Origin: Scalesia atractyloides
Taxonomy: Eukaryota > Streptophyta > Magnoliopsida > Asterales > Asteraceae
Assembly (NCBI GenBank): GCA_947069175.1
Contig: CAMTDV010000002.1
Location: 9,341,054-9,405,053 of the forward strand
DNA: 64,000 nt
Direction: 5' to 3'
Position 1 is the stretch's first letter. Each line of letters opens with the position of its first letter. The notes under the pieces are model-generated. The model was not told where the DNA came from. It made no database searches and saw only the letters and a program-made list of their open reading frames with translations. The position numbers and the translations under genes were made by a program. Of this stretch, positions 1 through 12,612 are shown in pieces.

Positions 1-1360
1 GACCGGTCCCGCCCAAATCAGTTGGTAATATGTAAAAGAGTAATTTAAAACAATAAAGAAGTTGGTTTAACTTGATCGCAAATCGGCTAATCTTCATCAA
101 ACATTGTAAAATGTTCATGACCTAATCCGGTCCTTAGGTCAATATTGGTCAAACATGATTATCACTGGTTAAACATAGTAATAATTGTTTCATTAATACA
201 TGTATGACCAAAAATTACTTAGGACCTAACTCACTAGATTTTTCGATTTGTGTACGTATATGTGTAATTCAGATTAAGTTGAAAATTACAAATTTAAATT
301 CGACTTTAAAACCGAAATCGACAATTGAGCTTAAATGCCAACCATTCCAAATTTAATTTAGTCTCAGTTTTAGTTTTATTTATCTAGAAACTAATTATTC
401 TTTAAAAAATACTTTTAGTTGATCAAAAGTTTTCAAAAAGAGACATGAAGATTCAACCTTCAACAGAATAGTAAGCCCTCATTTTCGTCAATCAGAATCC
501 GCAAGTCAGCTCTGCCGCTCGGTACAACTAGGATTTAGCGAACACTTTTGGCTATAACCACTACGATTTGTCCTATATTCTTAGCTGAGACGGCTAGGAA
601 AGCGCCTGCTCTGCCAAGCCCTATTTTTGGCTTAGACGAGTGGGATACAACTAAAAAATGAATGTCTGTTCTAAAGAAATGGTCAATAAATTGGCAAATA
701 ATATATATATATATATATATATATTAAAAAGAAAGCCAATGAATAGTGTTTTGATTATTAAAATGATATATACAGTTTTTTTAATACTTTTATTATTTTA
801 ATATTATATACTTTCTTAATATTTCCTTATTTTAATATTATAACGATTACTATATTTTTTTTACTTCTTAGTGTTTCAATTATTATTATAATAATATACA
901 CAGTTTTTTAATACTTTTATTATTTTATTACTATAATTTTTTAATATTATATTATTTTAATATTATAATGATTACTATTTTTTTACTTTTTAAAATTAGT
1001 TGGATAAACTTGTTGTCAGCTGATATTGATATTCAAAATAGTTTAAAAAATGTTACAAAATGTTGACTAATAATAAGCCAAGAAGGCCATAATTTACAAA
1101 GTAATGGGCCCTGACCAGGCCCAACAAACTAAGGGATATGTGCACATAACTATAATATCTCCAAGAACTCCAGAATTATGGGAAAACCTAAAAAAAGCCC
1201 AAAGAAAAGTGGACCAATAATCATCAAGAATAAAAAAATAACAGACAGAAAATGAGTGAAGATAGCAACGATTGCAATCGACAAGAAAGAAAATACATTT
1301 TCTAAACACCATTGCAGTCAGTGAGCCATAAAGCATCAAACTTTACTATCTTTGATCATT
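1..1360. other. AT-rich intergenic region upstream of the GLYR1-like gene
   Basis: I see no convincing gene here. There is an (AT)n microsatellite at about 700-724, followed at 770-1000 by several diverged copies of an AT-only phrase with TTTTTAATACTTTTATTATT. The short open frame on the minus strand near 1094-1339 has no recognisable motif and overlaps the likely promoter of the downstream gene, so I treat it as chance. Confidence 0.6.
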
Positions 1361-1447
1361 TCTATATACAAATACCAGATCTTTATTGAAGGGTTTCGAA
1401 GATCATCAGTATACCCAGTTGATCAAACATAAAGATCAAGAAAAATC
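1361..1447 (+). promoter_or_regulatory. Candidate TATA box and 5' leader of the GLYR1-like gene
   Basis: A TATATA string at 1363-1368 lies about 80 bp before the start codon. A transcription start near 1395 and a leader of about 50 nt would fit. This is position-based inference only. Confidence 0.35.
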
Positions 1448-4400
1448 ATGGAGGAAATTGGGTTTTTGGGGATGGGGATAATGGGGAAAGCTATGGCTAT
1501 GAACTTGCTTCGTCATGGGTTTAAGGTTTCTGTTTGGAACCGCACTCTTTCCAAGGTATTTGTTTTGGGTTATGTAGTGTTGTTGGTTGTTGAATTTGTG
1601 TTTGATTAGTGGATGGTTTTGATGATTGATTGTTTGATGTTGGATTGTTTTGGTTTAGGTTTTTTTTTTAATATATAAGTTGAATGGAATTTTGGTGCAT
1701 TTGAGGTTTTATATTGATTGGTTTTGGTGCACCATGTTCTTGTCTTGGATATCTGGTTTTGGTTTTGAATATTTGTTAAGACTTTGATGTTTGTCTAATT
1801 TGAATATCAATGTCTGGATTTTTGATTTCTTGAATCTTGATAATTTTTTTTAATTAATCTGGTGTTTGGATATGCCATATTAAAGGGATTGTTTCAATGT
1901 TAGAAATTGTAATCAGAATTGATAATCACTTGACTGGAAATGAGTGATGGCTAGATGATTTTACATTTGTAAGTCAGTTTCTGCAAAATTTTATTCTTCA
2001 AAATAAGATGAAAATTAGAATAAGAAAAGATTGAAATTGTGTTTTGTAAGGATTGATATCTTTCTGTTAGTATAAAATTTAATCATATTATTTTCTTTGT
2101 TTTTATCGGCCGTTTGATGCATAATATATCATACAAACTGTGAAATTGGAATTATCGACCTAATCTCGGTGTTTTTTGTAAATTCGAATATTTAAGTTAT
2201 GTTTTAGTTTGGTAGCCATGTAAGCATGAAAGTGAAGTTACAAAAGAATTATTAACTTATGACAAATAGATATATTAAACACTATATGGTCAGATAAAAA
2301 CCAAGAAAATAATATGATTACATTTTATACTAACAGAAAGATAACAATCCTTATAAAACACACTTTCTATCTTTTCTTATTCTAACTTTCATCTTATTTT
2401 CCAAAAACATGAACTCTTTCCAGACACCAATGTCTACGTGATTTACATTGTTTGGGAAACATAAAATGTAGTTTAATGGGGATCTTTATGCTGAACACTT
2501 ATTTGGTTCTAAACCATATATGCACATTTTGACTTTCTTAAGTCAATTTTAATCTCCAAAATGACATATTTAAAAAGCTCCATACATTCATTTAGCTTTT
2601 GAGAATGATAAAGATGTAATTAGTAGTCATATAAGTTTGCTATGGCCATACTTTTATGCATCTACATATGTGTACCTAGTTTTTCAGATTCACTTAAAAA
2701 GTCAACATGTATCTCTAGTTTTACAAGAATGGAATAACTATGTTATATATTCCTCTTTTTTTTGCAGTGTGATGAGCTAAAAGAGCATGGTGCGTCCGTT
2801 GGTGAAAGTCCGGCAGCAGTAATTAAGAAATGCAAATACACCATTGGGATGTTATCAGATCCAGCTGCAGCTCTCTCTGTTAGTATAAATAATAAATCAT
2901 ATTACTTTTGTAGATCCCTTAATGTTTAGTAAATTACTTGTCAAACACTGCATTTGTGATTATTGGTCTCATCTAGGGGATACATGGTATAAACTATTAA
3001 TATCATATTTGTTTTTTAGGTGGTATTTGATAAAGATGGGATTCTTGAGGAAATTGGCAGTGGGAAAGGTTACATTGACATGTCAACAGTCGATGCTGAA
3101 ACTTCCTCAAAAATTAGCGAGGTTTACGTTGCATATTTTATTATTGTTTGATCTCTAGTGGGACATAGACATTCCAAATGGTTGTAATATTTTTTAACGT
3201 ATTAAAGGGTTGTTTTCTTTAGGGAGATGATGTTAACACCACCAACTTTACTTAATACACCACCGATCACAGCTTATGCTGCACACTGTACAAGTGTGTA
3301 TAGTAATTTTAGCGGTGTACAAATCACACCTCCCTTTAGGATATAGTTTTCCCTAATGGGTCAAATGGGTTAAAAATTTGGAATTGACTACATTGAAAAG
3401 TGAAAACAGGTTTAAAGAGTTAAAACTTAAAAGTCAGCAAAAATGTGCTCATTTTATTTCAATAGCTAGATAATCAGTGTAATGATATAGCTTTTGAATA
3501 TATATCAAAAAATAATTTGTTTTTTTTTAAAGAAAAGGACAAGAACATATCTACAGCCTGCCCTGACTCTATTTGGTTTCAAAACTACTACCCATATCAA
3601 CCCAAACTCGCATTGACCCGTTACCCAACACACTCGGCCAGCCCACTATGCCACCTTTAATCTATGGTTTTTGTATTTTCAGGCAGTAAAAAAGAAGGGA
3701 GGGTCTTTTCTTGAAGCTCCGGTCTCAGGTAGCAAAAAACCAGCTGAAGATGGACAATTAGTTCCTTTCTGCTGGGGACAAAGTAAGTTTTAGGATGAGC
3801 CGAAACAGGCCAGGTTGACTCTTTATCATCTTTTTTTTTCATTTATGAATCTTGTAAATAGTAAATATATAAAAGGTGATTATCGAAACTATTACCAAAA
3901 ACAATGGTCCAGTTTTTCTAATACAAAAATTTAGATTCATATGCTTTAAAGGTTTATTTTCATTCATTATCTTTGTGTGTCTGTGTGTGTGTGGTTGAGG
4001 GGCTGTATGATGCAATTCTTCCTGCGTTTGACGTTTTGGGGAAGAAGTCGTTTTCTTGGGAGAGGTTGGAAACGGAGCAAAAATGAAACTGGTTGTCAAC
4101 ATGATTATGGGCAGGTATGCATTTTCATCGAGAAACTTTTTAATTAGTCAAGATTTATTCTTTCTAATCTTGGTATGTTTTTGTCATTTTCTTATACTTC
4201 ATTTTCATTCTGTGGCCCCCATTTACATGATGTGAACATAAATGAAGATGGCACTAGTAAAATTGTCTTTGAAAAACTTATAAACTGTCCTGAGATTTTA
4301 ATCAACTGGTTATATGATTATCCGGTTCTGCTTCTTCATATGAAAGTGCTAATTTGTATCTGTTGGTTCGGTGTTTTTGTGCAGCATGATGAATGCCTTC

Positions 4401-5393
4401 TCAGAGGGACTTGTGCTTGCTGACAAAAGTGGACTTAGTCCCAATACTCTTCTGGATGTCTTGGTAAGATAACAAAATTGTATTTTTAGTTTGACAAAAG
4501 AATGGTTTTAATTCTTTTATAAACAAAAACGTTTACTATTAAAAAATATTCATTTGAAGAAAACTAAAGTTAAAATAAGTAAAACATTCAGAAAAGAAGT
4601 GCACAGTTTTATATAAAAAAATAGTTTAAGTTGGTATATTTTGTGGCTAATAAGTCAAACAATTTGAAGCAGCAAATGAGGGTAATTAACTTCCAACTAT
4701 GCAAGTATTTATACTTAAATTGCTATTTTGATAATAATTTTTTTATATTGATAACTTTTAAAATGGGCTATTTTGACCTGAGCCCGTTTTGCGTAAAACT
4801 TGTTTTGACTCTGACCCAGTTTGATCTGTTACCCGAACTGACCCATTCGTTTTACCAGGCTAAAGTGTTTGTGATCATTTCTAAGATATTCATTATTAAT
4901 GAAGTACAAAAGAACTTTAAAAAACTGAACCACTTATATAACTTTTTGGTTAATGAAATTGTTGCAGGATCTTGGTGCAATTGCTAACCCTATGTTCAAA
5001 ATGAAAGGGCCTTCAATGATCCAAAACAGTTACAGCCCTGCGTTTCCGTTAAAACATCAACAAAAGGACATGAGACTGGCTCTTGCTCTTGGTGACGAGA
5101 ATGCCGTTTCAATGCCAGTGGCAGCCGCCGCCAATGAGGTAACCTATTTATCAAACGTACTAAATTTTTTACTTTCACATGTACTAAAAAAGACGCTTTT
5201 TTATGTTACCCAACCTGACCTGACCTGTAGATTATTTTTGAGGTTTTTATGAACTTTAAATTGTTTTTAATTATTTATTATTATTATTATTACTAAAATG
5301 CAGGCATTCAAGAAGGCTAGAAGCACCGGATTAGGAGATCTTGATTTTTCAGCAGTTTATGAGATCTTCAAGGGGACTGAACCCTCAGCTTGA
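1448..5393 (+). CDS. GLYR1: Glyoxylate/succinic semialdehyde reductase (GLYR1 type), frameshifted as read
   Basis: NADPH-dependent beta-hydroxyacid dehydrogenase that reduces glyoxylate and succinic semialdehyde. Eight exons with GT/AG borders: 1448-1555, 2768-2878, 3020-3121, 3683-3782, 4000-4114, 4385-4463, 4968-5138, 5304-5393. The N-terminus carries the Rossmann dinucleotide motif GFLGMGIMGKAM; DMSTVD, the substrate loop PVSGSKKPAEDGQL and a late KHQQKDMRLALALGDENAV block follow. The catalytic-Lys segment GAKMKLVVNM is present in the DNA but out of frame. Exon 4 is 100 nt where phase demands 102, and exon 5 is 115 nt where 116 is needed. The first break lies just after GQLV (about 3762-3768) and the second in a T-run (about 4053-4057). 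Read literally, translation meets TGA at 4008-4010. Without the indels the protein would be 292 residues, the normal family length. It is either a recent pseudogene or an assembly error; all other exons look intact. It ends in EPSA, without an obvious peroxisomal tripeptide. Confidence 0.9.
2003..2405. mobile_element. Foldback/MITE-like inverted repeat in intron 1 of the GLYR1-like gene
   Basis: The segment about 2003-2110 (AAAATAAGATGAAAATTAG, later TTTCTGTTAGTATAAAAT) recurs as reverse complement at about 2296-2405 with a few differences. The two arms of roughly 105 bp flank a 185-bp loop. No open frame is seen. The boundaries are approximate and I found no clear target duplication. Confidence 0.6.
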
Positions 5394-7604
5394 ATGATCT
5401 AGATCGTGAAGGAAGTTGGCCCTTTTCACACACTTCAAATCAAGCATTCTTCCATTCATTAATTTCGACGTGTTGTGTGTGGATGACGAAGAACACTCGT
5501 ACTTTGTTTAATTTTGATTAAGATTATATATTTGGATGGACTAAAACAGAATCTACAAATGCTTTATTAACTGGTGTCTTTTTTATCATTACATGTTCAC
5601 TCCCCCACACACAATCTCTCTTGCAAAGAGGTCTTAGTTGTCTTTGAGGCCTGCTCACCTTTAAAATAATTATGCTCTTTTTTAATTTGTGAGAAAAACA
5701 AAATATGGGTCTTTATATCGGTATACCACCCCAACAATGGAGGCGGTATGGACCACACATAATGTAACAAGATCCAGGTCGTATGGGTCATATCACTGTC
5801 ACAACAGTAATTTCTTTGTCCCGTTGTACTTTCATGCAGGTCATATGATATGGGCGAAACCTCGTATACGGGTTGTATAGCTAGCTTAACGTTCTCATAT
5901 GACCCATATGACACAAAATCGTCTTGTTATGTTGCCCTGTATGAGGGATGGTGTCTGGTTAGCATGAGAGGTGTTATGATATTAGTAGCCTAAAATACAA
6001 TTCACTAAAACAACAATAACAACCATACGTCTTTCCCAAGAGATATAGATGTTGCTTCTAGGGAGACACTTAGCTCCAAAAGCCCTATCATGACATGAAT
6101 AATATATGAGCAATATAGGGTCTAAACAACAAAAGGATCAAGTAATTTAATAATATAGCGCTACTAAATTAGCAATAGTAGCAGTGACGGATCTTGAACT
6201 TTTAAATAGGGGACCGAAAGTTTTAAAGAAAAAATTGTGGGGCCTATCCCCAACCCTCCCCTTAATAGTAGTAAATGGTGGAAGACTGAAAATAATGCAC
6301 GTAACATCATGGATACATGAAATCAAGAAAAATATAATATGCCTGGACCACCATAAAATATAATTCATGTGGTTTACAAAACAAGTTGCAATAAAATGTA
6401 CATGATACATATAACATAAACATTACATAATGCAACAAGATTCATGTCGGGTTTGTAGTGGCTTCTGTAGCTATTCACTAATTGAGCAAACATGAAGCGA
6501 TAAGTTTGGTTGAAGTAACACGTCTCACACGATTTTTTTTAAAACACACTAACCATTTTACTGGGTATCCCAATAATTCAATTTGTTCATAACTTCACAC
6601 ATTGCCTCTTGTGGGTTTTCAAAGTTCGATTTTAGATTGTTATAGTGAATTCACTTTGGATTTTTCATCTCGGTTTTTACCCTTGGTATGAATGATGATG
6701 TTGGTTGTGGATGTGTTGGGGACAACAACAACGTTGGTGGAAGGTAAGAGTTTAACAATGTCGTCGATTAATCGCTAGTTCTCAGTTCACCGGCCAATTA
6801 ATCGCTATGCCGTCAACAATGGTCAAATCTGGCCCAATTTGGTCAAAAACCGGTGGCAGTTTAGTGATTAGGTTCCGACAAATAATCCTATCGACTTCAA
6901 AATATGAGTCGAAGAAGGTTTTAAAACACTTCTACTTAAAAAAATTACACATAAAAATGTATACATATAAAACTTAAAATTACATATAAAATCCCAATCC
7001 GGGTAAATACTATTAATCCCAATTAATCGCTAGTCAATACCTCACCAACCGACTGGCACCTAACGAATCTTACAACACTGGCGATGATGATCAATGACAA
7101 CCATCACAACAATGGTGATGGCCGATGGGTGGTGGTCACCTCCCACCGGCTCAGATAGTTGATCATTTCTATATAATGATTTATGTTACGAAGAAAAACA
7201 GAAAAAAAAACTAGTATAAAGCATTCATATCAAAGAAAAAAATTTAATGTCAACTACTTATAAAAAGCACATATACTTTAAATTTTATAAAAAGTACAGT
7301 ATTTTGAACAAATTTGAAAATGCTTAATAATTGATTAACAGAAACACAAAACACTTTTCTTACAGTTGACCATATCCATATGCTTGTGATTCTTTGATAA
7401 CAACAATCAATTATAAGGAACGTCCAAAACACCACTTAATATATAATAGCATACCTTAAATCATATCAAACACTTGAAAAAATAAATGCTTACGCGCCAA
7501 CCTAGCCTAACCGACCTGTTTCGACCCTAGGTTACCAATTTGACCCACAGTTTCCACCTTAAAAAAATCCAGTTTTGCATCACACATGATTCCCACATCT
7601 GATG
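5394..7604. other. Intergenic spacer between two convergent genes
   Basis: This holds the 3' flanks of the GLYR1-like gene (+) and the oligoribonuclease gene (-). Around 6180-6260 there is a phrase (GTGACGGATCTTGAACTTTT) of a kind I associate with dispersed plant repeats. Around 6740-7060 there is low-complexity sequence with repeated TTAATCGCTA. No coding gene is supported. Confidence 0.5.
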
Positions 7605-10600
7605 TTACTTCTTAGACTTGAGTGGTTTGAAGACATTTTCCTTGTAGTATTTGAGTTCCGCTATGCTTTCTTTGATGTCATCCATCGCCCTGTGGTTATT
7701 CTCCTTCTTTGGAGCTTTCTTTTTATCTGTACATTAAAAAGATGATTAATAAATAGAGGTAACACAGTGAGTGGGTCTTGCAAATCAAATAAAGAGTAAC
7801 AAGGGTTAACCCGTAAACCCTTTTTTGTAGGCGTGTACACAAACAAAACGAACGTGAACGAGGGTTTGTTCGTGTTCATTGTTTAAGTTTCTAGACAAAC
7901 ACAAACGAACATAAATGAACACAAACCAGTGTCAATTTAAAGTAAGCAACAATATCCAAATTAAAGTTTAGATACCATCATCATGATTCAACAATATCCA
8001 AAAAATTTTAAAAGTTAAAAAACAGCATCCAAACTAAATTCTAACGCCTGATGGGCCAATTAGGCAATTAGAACTGCTAATAACTAACAAATTAATTTAA
8101 ATGAATATGCAAACGAACATAAACGAATTTTCACGAACGAACATAAACGAGCATTCACAAATGAACATAGATGAACATTACATGAAAGATCGAGACATGT
8201 GTTAATGTTCGCTTGTTTAATAATATGAACAATTTTTTTTTGTTCATGTTAAGTCTTTAATTAAAGGAACGAACTTCTTTGAACGTTCGATTCGTTTACA
8301 TGACTACTTTTTTGTCCATTTTTTTATAAATAAGTACTATTACAAAAGCGCTTAGCATAAGTGGATGTCAGGTGATCAACAAAAGTGACATCCTTTTGCA
8401 TGTAGTCTCGAGGATCACTAATGTATATTGTAATATAAACAGAACAACGAGTGGTAAAATTTTGTTTATAAAGATTTAAACTATAATAAAAGGCTTGTTT
8501 TTGCCTTACACAAATGAATAAGCCCCATGTAAATATTAGAAAATAAGTAGTTATAAACAGATAATGAGAAGTTCACACACCTCTTGGGAACCAACGGACA
8601 CATAAGGCGTTAATGCTGCTGACATCAACGACTACATGAGAGAAAAGACTAGCCAATTCAGGCATGTATTTCTGCAACCAAAAAAAAGATTAAAAAAAGT
8701 GATTTGAAATATTAGATTATTATAATAATATAACTTTGTATGCATATTTGACAGACTAATTGTTTTTAAAAACACTCAATTTTGGAGTTTTAAGTGTGTT
8801 TCGAGTCAACCCATACAAAGAAGATTACATATTTTGACCAGTTACCCAACCTGCCCATTTTTCGATCGCTAATATCAGGTATTTATTTATACAGTGGGGG
8901 TAATGTGAAGATAAATTATCCACTCGGTAATTGCCGATTCTTTTACCTTCAAGAACATAAAATCAACATAAACTGAGTTTCCTGCAAGCAGAGGAGTGTA
9001 TGTGCCCACATGTTTCTTGACAAATTCAACAACCTACAGAAATCAGGTTTATTTAAAAAATATGCAAAAGCAGAAGGTTAAAAGTAACAAAAATCAGGTT
9101 TTAAAGTACCTGTTGTTCGGCTTCTTTTTCACTAATGGTACTTTGGATCACTTTTTTTGTCAAACCTATAAATTATACGACATGTTAGGCCAAATTGGTC
9201 TATACTTGAAATTACGATATTATATTATTTCAAAAGATAACAAGCTAGAGGCTACTTACCACTTGCTGCGTGATGTTGCGTACACCATTCTCCCATCTCA
9301 TCAAGACACTTTTTCGGTTGATGTATAACCAAGTCAGGACCCTGGGCCAACAAAATATATAAACTCAAATCCTATGAAACTAGGTAACTGATTAGACAAT
9401 GCACTTTGATCGCCGATTTATTTGGTTATATACTTATATATAAAATGATTCGTTACCACTTCACAACTATACACAATTGTAATAAAATTACAATGATTAA
9501 AAAAACTGCCAAGAGTCTATCAGCTTACCTCTATGGATTTGTTCAACTTTCCATCTGTGATTATACAAGCAATCTCCAGTATTCTATCTACTTCAATATT
9601 CAATCCTGCACATACAAATATGGTCAACCACCCATTCGGTCAACTTAATTGTTCTTGGTTTCAAATCACCAACTAATTAGCCACTAGGAAGAGGATCAGA
9701 GAAAACTCTTTATAAATGAGAAAACTAAAAAACTCCAGCAAAAACACACTGCGGACCGCATGGGGCATTTTTAGTATTACACATGTGTAATACATGATAT
9801 ATTACATACCTGTAATAGTACGGTTTTTTTCCCAATTTTTCTTTTTTGGATATACAGCATTATTCGAAAAATAAAAATTTTGGAAAAAAATCTTACTATT
9901 ACACGTGTAATATATCATGTAGTACACATGTGTAATACACCGTTTTTTGCCTTTCGGACCACAAGCACTTTTACATGTGGTCAGCAGAGTGTTTTTGCTG
10001 GAGTTTTTTAGTTTTTCCATAAAAATAAGTTTTCTCATCTCCCCTTAGGCACTAATTTGTTAGCTATGAAGACGCTTGCATGTGCACTGTCTGCGCGAGT
10101 AATAAGATTGTATAACTTTCTTTACAGATAAATAAAAGTAAGTGGTAACTAAACAATAGTCCATACAATTTGTTTTTAGAAAAGTCAAAATAAGATACCC
10201 GTCATTTCCAAGTCAATCCACACAAGAGGCAACCGGTAATCTCCTTCTAACACGTTTTTATGACTATCGGTTTCTTTCTTAGTGTCACCTGCATAATCAA
10301 ACAAGCAAATAAGTAGCTACGATTTTTTATATTCCATCGAGATTAAATTCAGTCAAAGTTTTAATCAGTTACATAGTTATTAGTAGCGAATAGCGGACGG
10401 TATCGACAAGCTACCTATACGCTACGTAGCGATAGCGATGAAATAGCGGCCATTATTTTATGTTTAGGGACTAGGAGAAAATTTTAGAAAAAATTTATAT
10501 GTATATTATATCCTAACAAGTTGTTTTGTACGCTGTTTTATATGTATGCTTAACAAAAAACATAAAATGAGGATATTTTATGCCTATAAAATCCCGCTAT

Positions 10601-10947
10601 ATATATTAAAGCAGAAAAAAAAAATCTCGCTATTTGCCCGCTACGGAGGCGCCAAAATCAAAGAGCGACACATGAGTGCTACGCTACGCTATTCGCTATA
10701 GCGCTCGCTATAAGAGCTATTAACAACTATGATCAGTTAAAGGCTGAAGTGATTTTAGAAAAATTTCATGGAGTATGAAAACACAAAATTAGTTCTAGAA
10801 TCACATAATACCATTGGGTTTCTCTGGATCATTAGCAGAACTGGTAGTCTCTATTCTATCATCCTCAACATCCATTTCTAGCAAAGAAAAAGCATTAGAG
10901 AGGTGGTCCATACTTTTAGTTGATACTGTTTTTGATTTTTCTACCAT
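7605..10947 (-). CDS. ORN: Oligoribonuclease, DEDDh 3'-5' exonuclease family
   Basis: Degrades very short RNA oligonucleotides (2-5 nt); plant members are organellar or cytosolic. Coding exons in transcript order: 10947-10812, 10288-10199, 9605-9529, 9341-9260, 9165-9110, 9033-8947, 8671-8581, 7726-7605. All have GT/AG borders and compatible phases, giving 246 residues plus TAA. Exonuclease motif I is LVWIDLEMTG (catalytic D and E) and LNIEVDRILEIACIITDG follows. Motif II is GNSVYVDFMFLKKYMPEL. Motif III is NNHRAMDDI (H and D), with the family-typical tail ELKYYKENVFKPLK. The first 65 or so residues (MVEKSKTVSTKS onwards) are family-variable; no clear transit peptide is seen. ATG 10947 is chosen because the frame above it is closed in the predicted spliced transcript. 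No damage is visible. Intron insertions at 9699-10036 and 10372-10731 do not touch exons. Confidence 0.94.
7830..8310. repeat. Degenerate short-motif repeat in the last intron of ORN
   Basis: A cluster of imperfect copies of CGAACATAAA/AACGAACATAAACGAA on the plus strand, with reverse-complement echoes (TTCATGTT, TTCGTTTAC) at its right end. It looks like a decayed foldback or low-complexity insertion within intron 7727-8580. No coding capacity. Confidence 0.5.
9699..10036. mobile_element. MULE-like MITE in an ORN intron
   Basis: Terminal inverted repeats begin GAGAAAACT on both sides and continue through AAAACTAAAAAACTCCAGC. The interior is palindromic with ACACATGTGTAATAC near both arms. 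It is about 338 bp, non-coding, and lies in intron 9606-10198. I could not find a matching 9-bp target duplication, so the exact ends are uncertain. Confidence 0.65.
10372..10731. mobile_element. hAT-type MITE with 8-bp target-site duplication
   Basis: A 360-bp element with imperfect ends (CATAGTTATTAGTAGCGAATAGC at the left; the right end reverse-complemented starts CATAGTTGTTAATAGC), rich in AGCG/CGCT repeats. It is flanked by a perfect 8-bp duplication ATCAGTTA at 10364-10371 and 10732-10739, the length typical of hAT transposition. It has no ORF and sits in the intron between the first two coding exons of ORN. Confidence 0.85.
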
Positions 10948-12081
10948 AAAGATCCTGTGATAACAAACTGAATGAGTTGCTGGCAGAATATTAATACTGA
11001 AAATCTATAAAAATATGCAATATTATATCTCCAGATAAATGTAGTTTGTAAAACCATGAATAAAAACATCAATGTAACATGATACATGTTCCATGTGCAC
11101 GCATTATCATATTGTTTTGCAGTAAGAGCTGAAATAGTTTTCAATAGAGTTGGCAATTGCATGAGTGAGTGGGTAAAAATAATTATTATAAGATAAAACT
11201 TAAAGGGAAATGATCAAATAGGTTGAAAAGTTGAAATGGATCGAAGTTTGCCCTAAGTGTATTTTTAATGGAAGAACTCCCTAAATCATTTTATTGAAGA
11301 AACTAAATTACTGTTACTATGACCTTGTTAACCATATTCACACTTATTGTATGTAAAAATAAAATAAAATAAATGATAAAAAAAAGCCTTAACAGTTAAA
11401 ACAAAGAGCAATTCAACCCGAAAAATATGTGTTTTTGACCCGTTGCCCAACCCATATGACCTACTCAAATTCCACCTCCAGATTTATGTAATCCTAATGA
11501 AAACGATACCCGTCATACCACTAACTACTCCAGTTTCTCAGGTAACACTAACACACACACACAAACAAAAAAAAAGAAAAGAAACTGTTTTTACTTTGGG
11601 GTTTCTTCTTTCTAAATTGCTAGTAAAACTAACCATTTGAAACAGATTATTGCATTCTAAACTTAACTAGCTCCAAGAAACATAAAGAAAACAGTGCCAC
11701 TATAAATAACAATCAAAGGCACAAGAACTGAACATAAAAAGAACTAAAATTTCATCATAACAATTAATCACTTCACTTGTGTAACAATTTAACCCAAAAC
11801 ACAAAAACAATCCAATAATCAGATTCAATCATTCAAACATGATAAACACAAGCAAGTACTATAACACCATAAAAAATACTGTTAACCTTCATTTCTACTC
11901 AATAATGCATCAGCAAAAGGTCCAATCTTTAACATAATAAGAACAACAATTACGAAATTGAAGAATTGGGGGTTTGATCTGTAATGTTTTTCTAGGGATT
12001 TAGTGTATCGGAACCTAATAAATTTTAAAAATTTGCAGTCAATATTATTTAATGATTGTGAAATGGAGAAACAGAAGGTAC

Positions 12082-12175
12082 CTTCATGCAGCAATCGGAG
12101 GTTGAAGATGAGCGATTTGTAGTTCCGATTGATGATTTGTAAGCTGCTGGATTAGTGAAAATTTGATGGTTTTTT
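12082..12175 (-). other. Non-coding first exon of ORN, with start of an overlapping uORF
   Basis: On the minus strand a donor site follows 12082 (GAAG then GTACC) and pairs with the acceptor before 10954. In this spliced form an upstream ATG (12087-12085) opens a 14-codon frame that runs across the junction and past the ORN start codon, ending TAA at 10918-10916. The 5' end of the exon is inferred from the TATA box position. Confidence 0.55.
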
Positions 12176-12203
12176 AGGGCATGAATGTTGTGGGTTTGAT
12201 CAA

Positions 12204-12210
12204 TTATATA
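12204..12210 (-). promoter_or_regulatory. Candidate TATA box for ORN
   Basis: TATATAA on the minus strand, about 30 bp upstream of the inferred transcription start and about 120 bp upstream of the first predicted donor site. Confidence 0.45.
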
Positions 12211-12316
12211 GAGCGAGTGCTAATGATTATTAGGGATTTTTATGCAACTTTGTAAGTTATTAAATAAATAGTTATTTATACTTTATCACTCATACATGTA
12301 ATATTTAGGAGTGTTT

Positions 12317-12601
12317 CGTTTTTTTTAAACGCAAAGAATCTCACTTTTAAATTCATCCTGTTTGGGGCTATGTCAAAGGTCGACTTCTTGACAGCTATGA
12401 AACCGTGCTCCCTATGCACGACATCACGAGAACCGGATGAAATCCGTAAACCTTCACACGCCGTCAGGTTCAAACCCGGGATTAAAGCCCTGATGCATCC
12501 CTTTACCTAGATGCCCCTCGAAAATGGCCAAAGCGGAAATTGAACCTGCATCTCTATTAGGGAAAGCAGACATTTTGACCACTGGACTAACATCTCAGGA
12601 C
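12317..12601 (-). mobile_element. tRNA-derived SINE, copy 1
   Basis: On the minus strand the element opens CCTGAGATGTTAGTCCAGTGG (Pol III A-box-like) and has a B-box-like GGTTCAATTTCC about 50 bp on. It then carries a body shared with copy 2 (GGGCTTTAATC.CGGGTT.GAACCTGACGG; GTGAGATTCT near the 3' end) and ends in an A-rich tail. An 11-bp target duplication is visible on the plus strand: TAGGAGTGTTT at 12306-12316 and TAGGGGTGTTT at 12602-12612 (one mismatch). Confidence 0.85.
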
Positions 12602-12612
12602 TAGGGGTGTTT

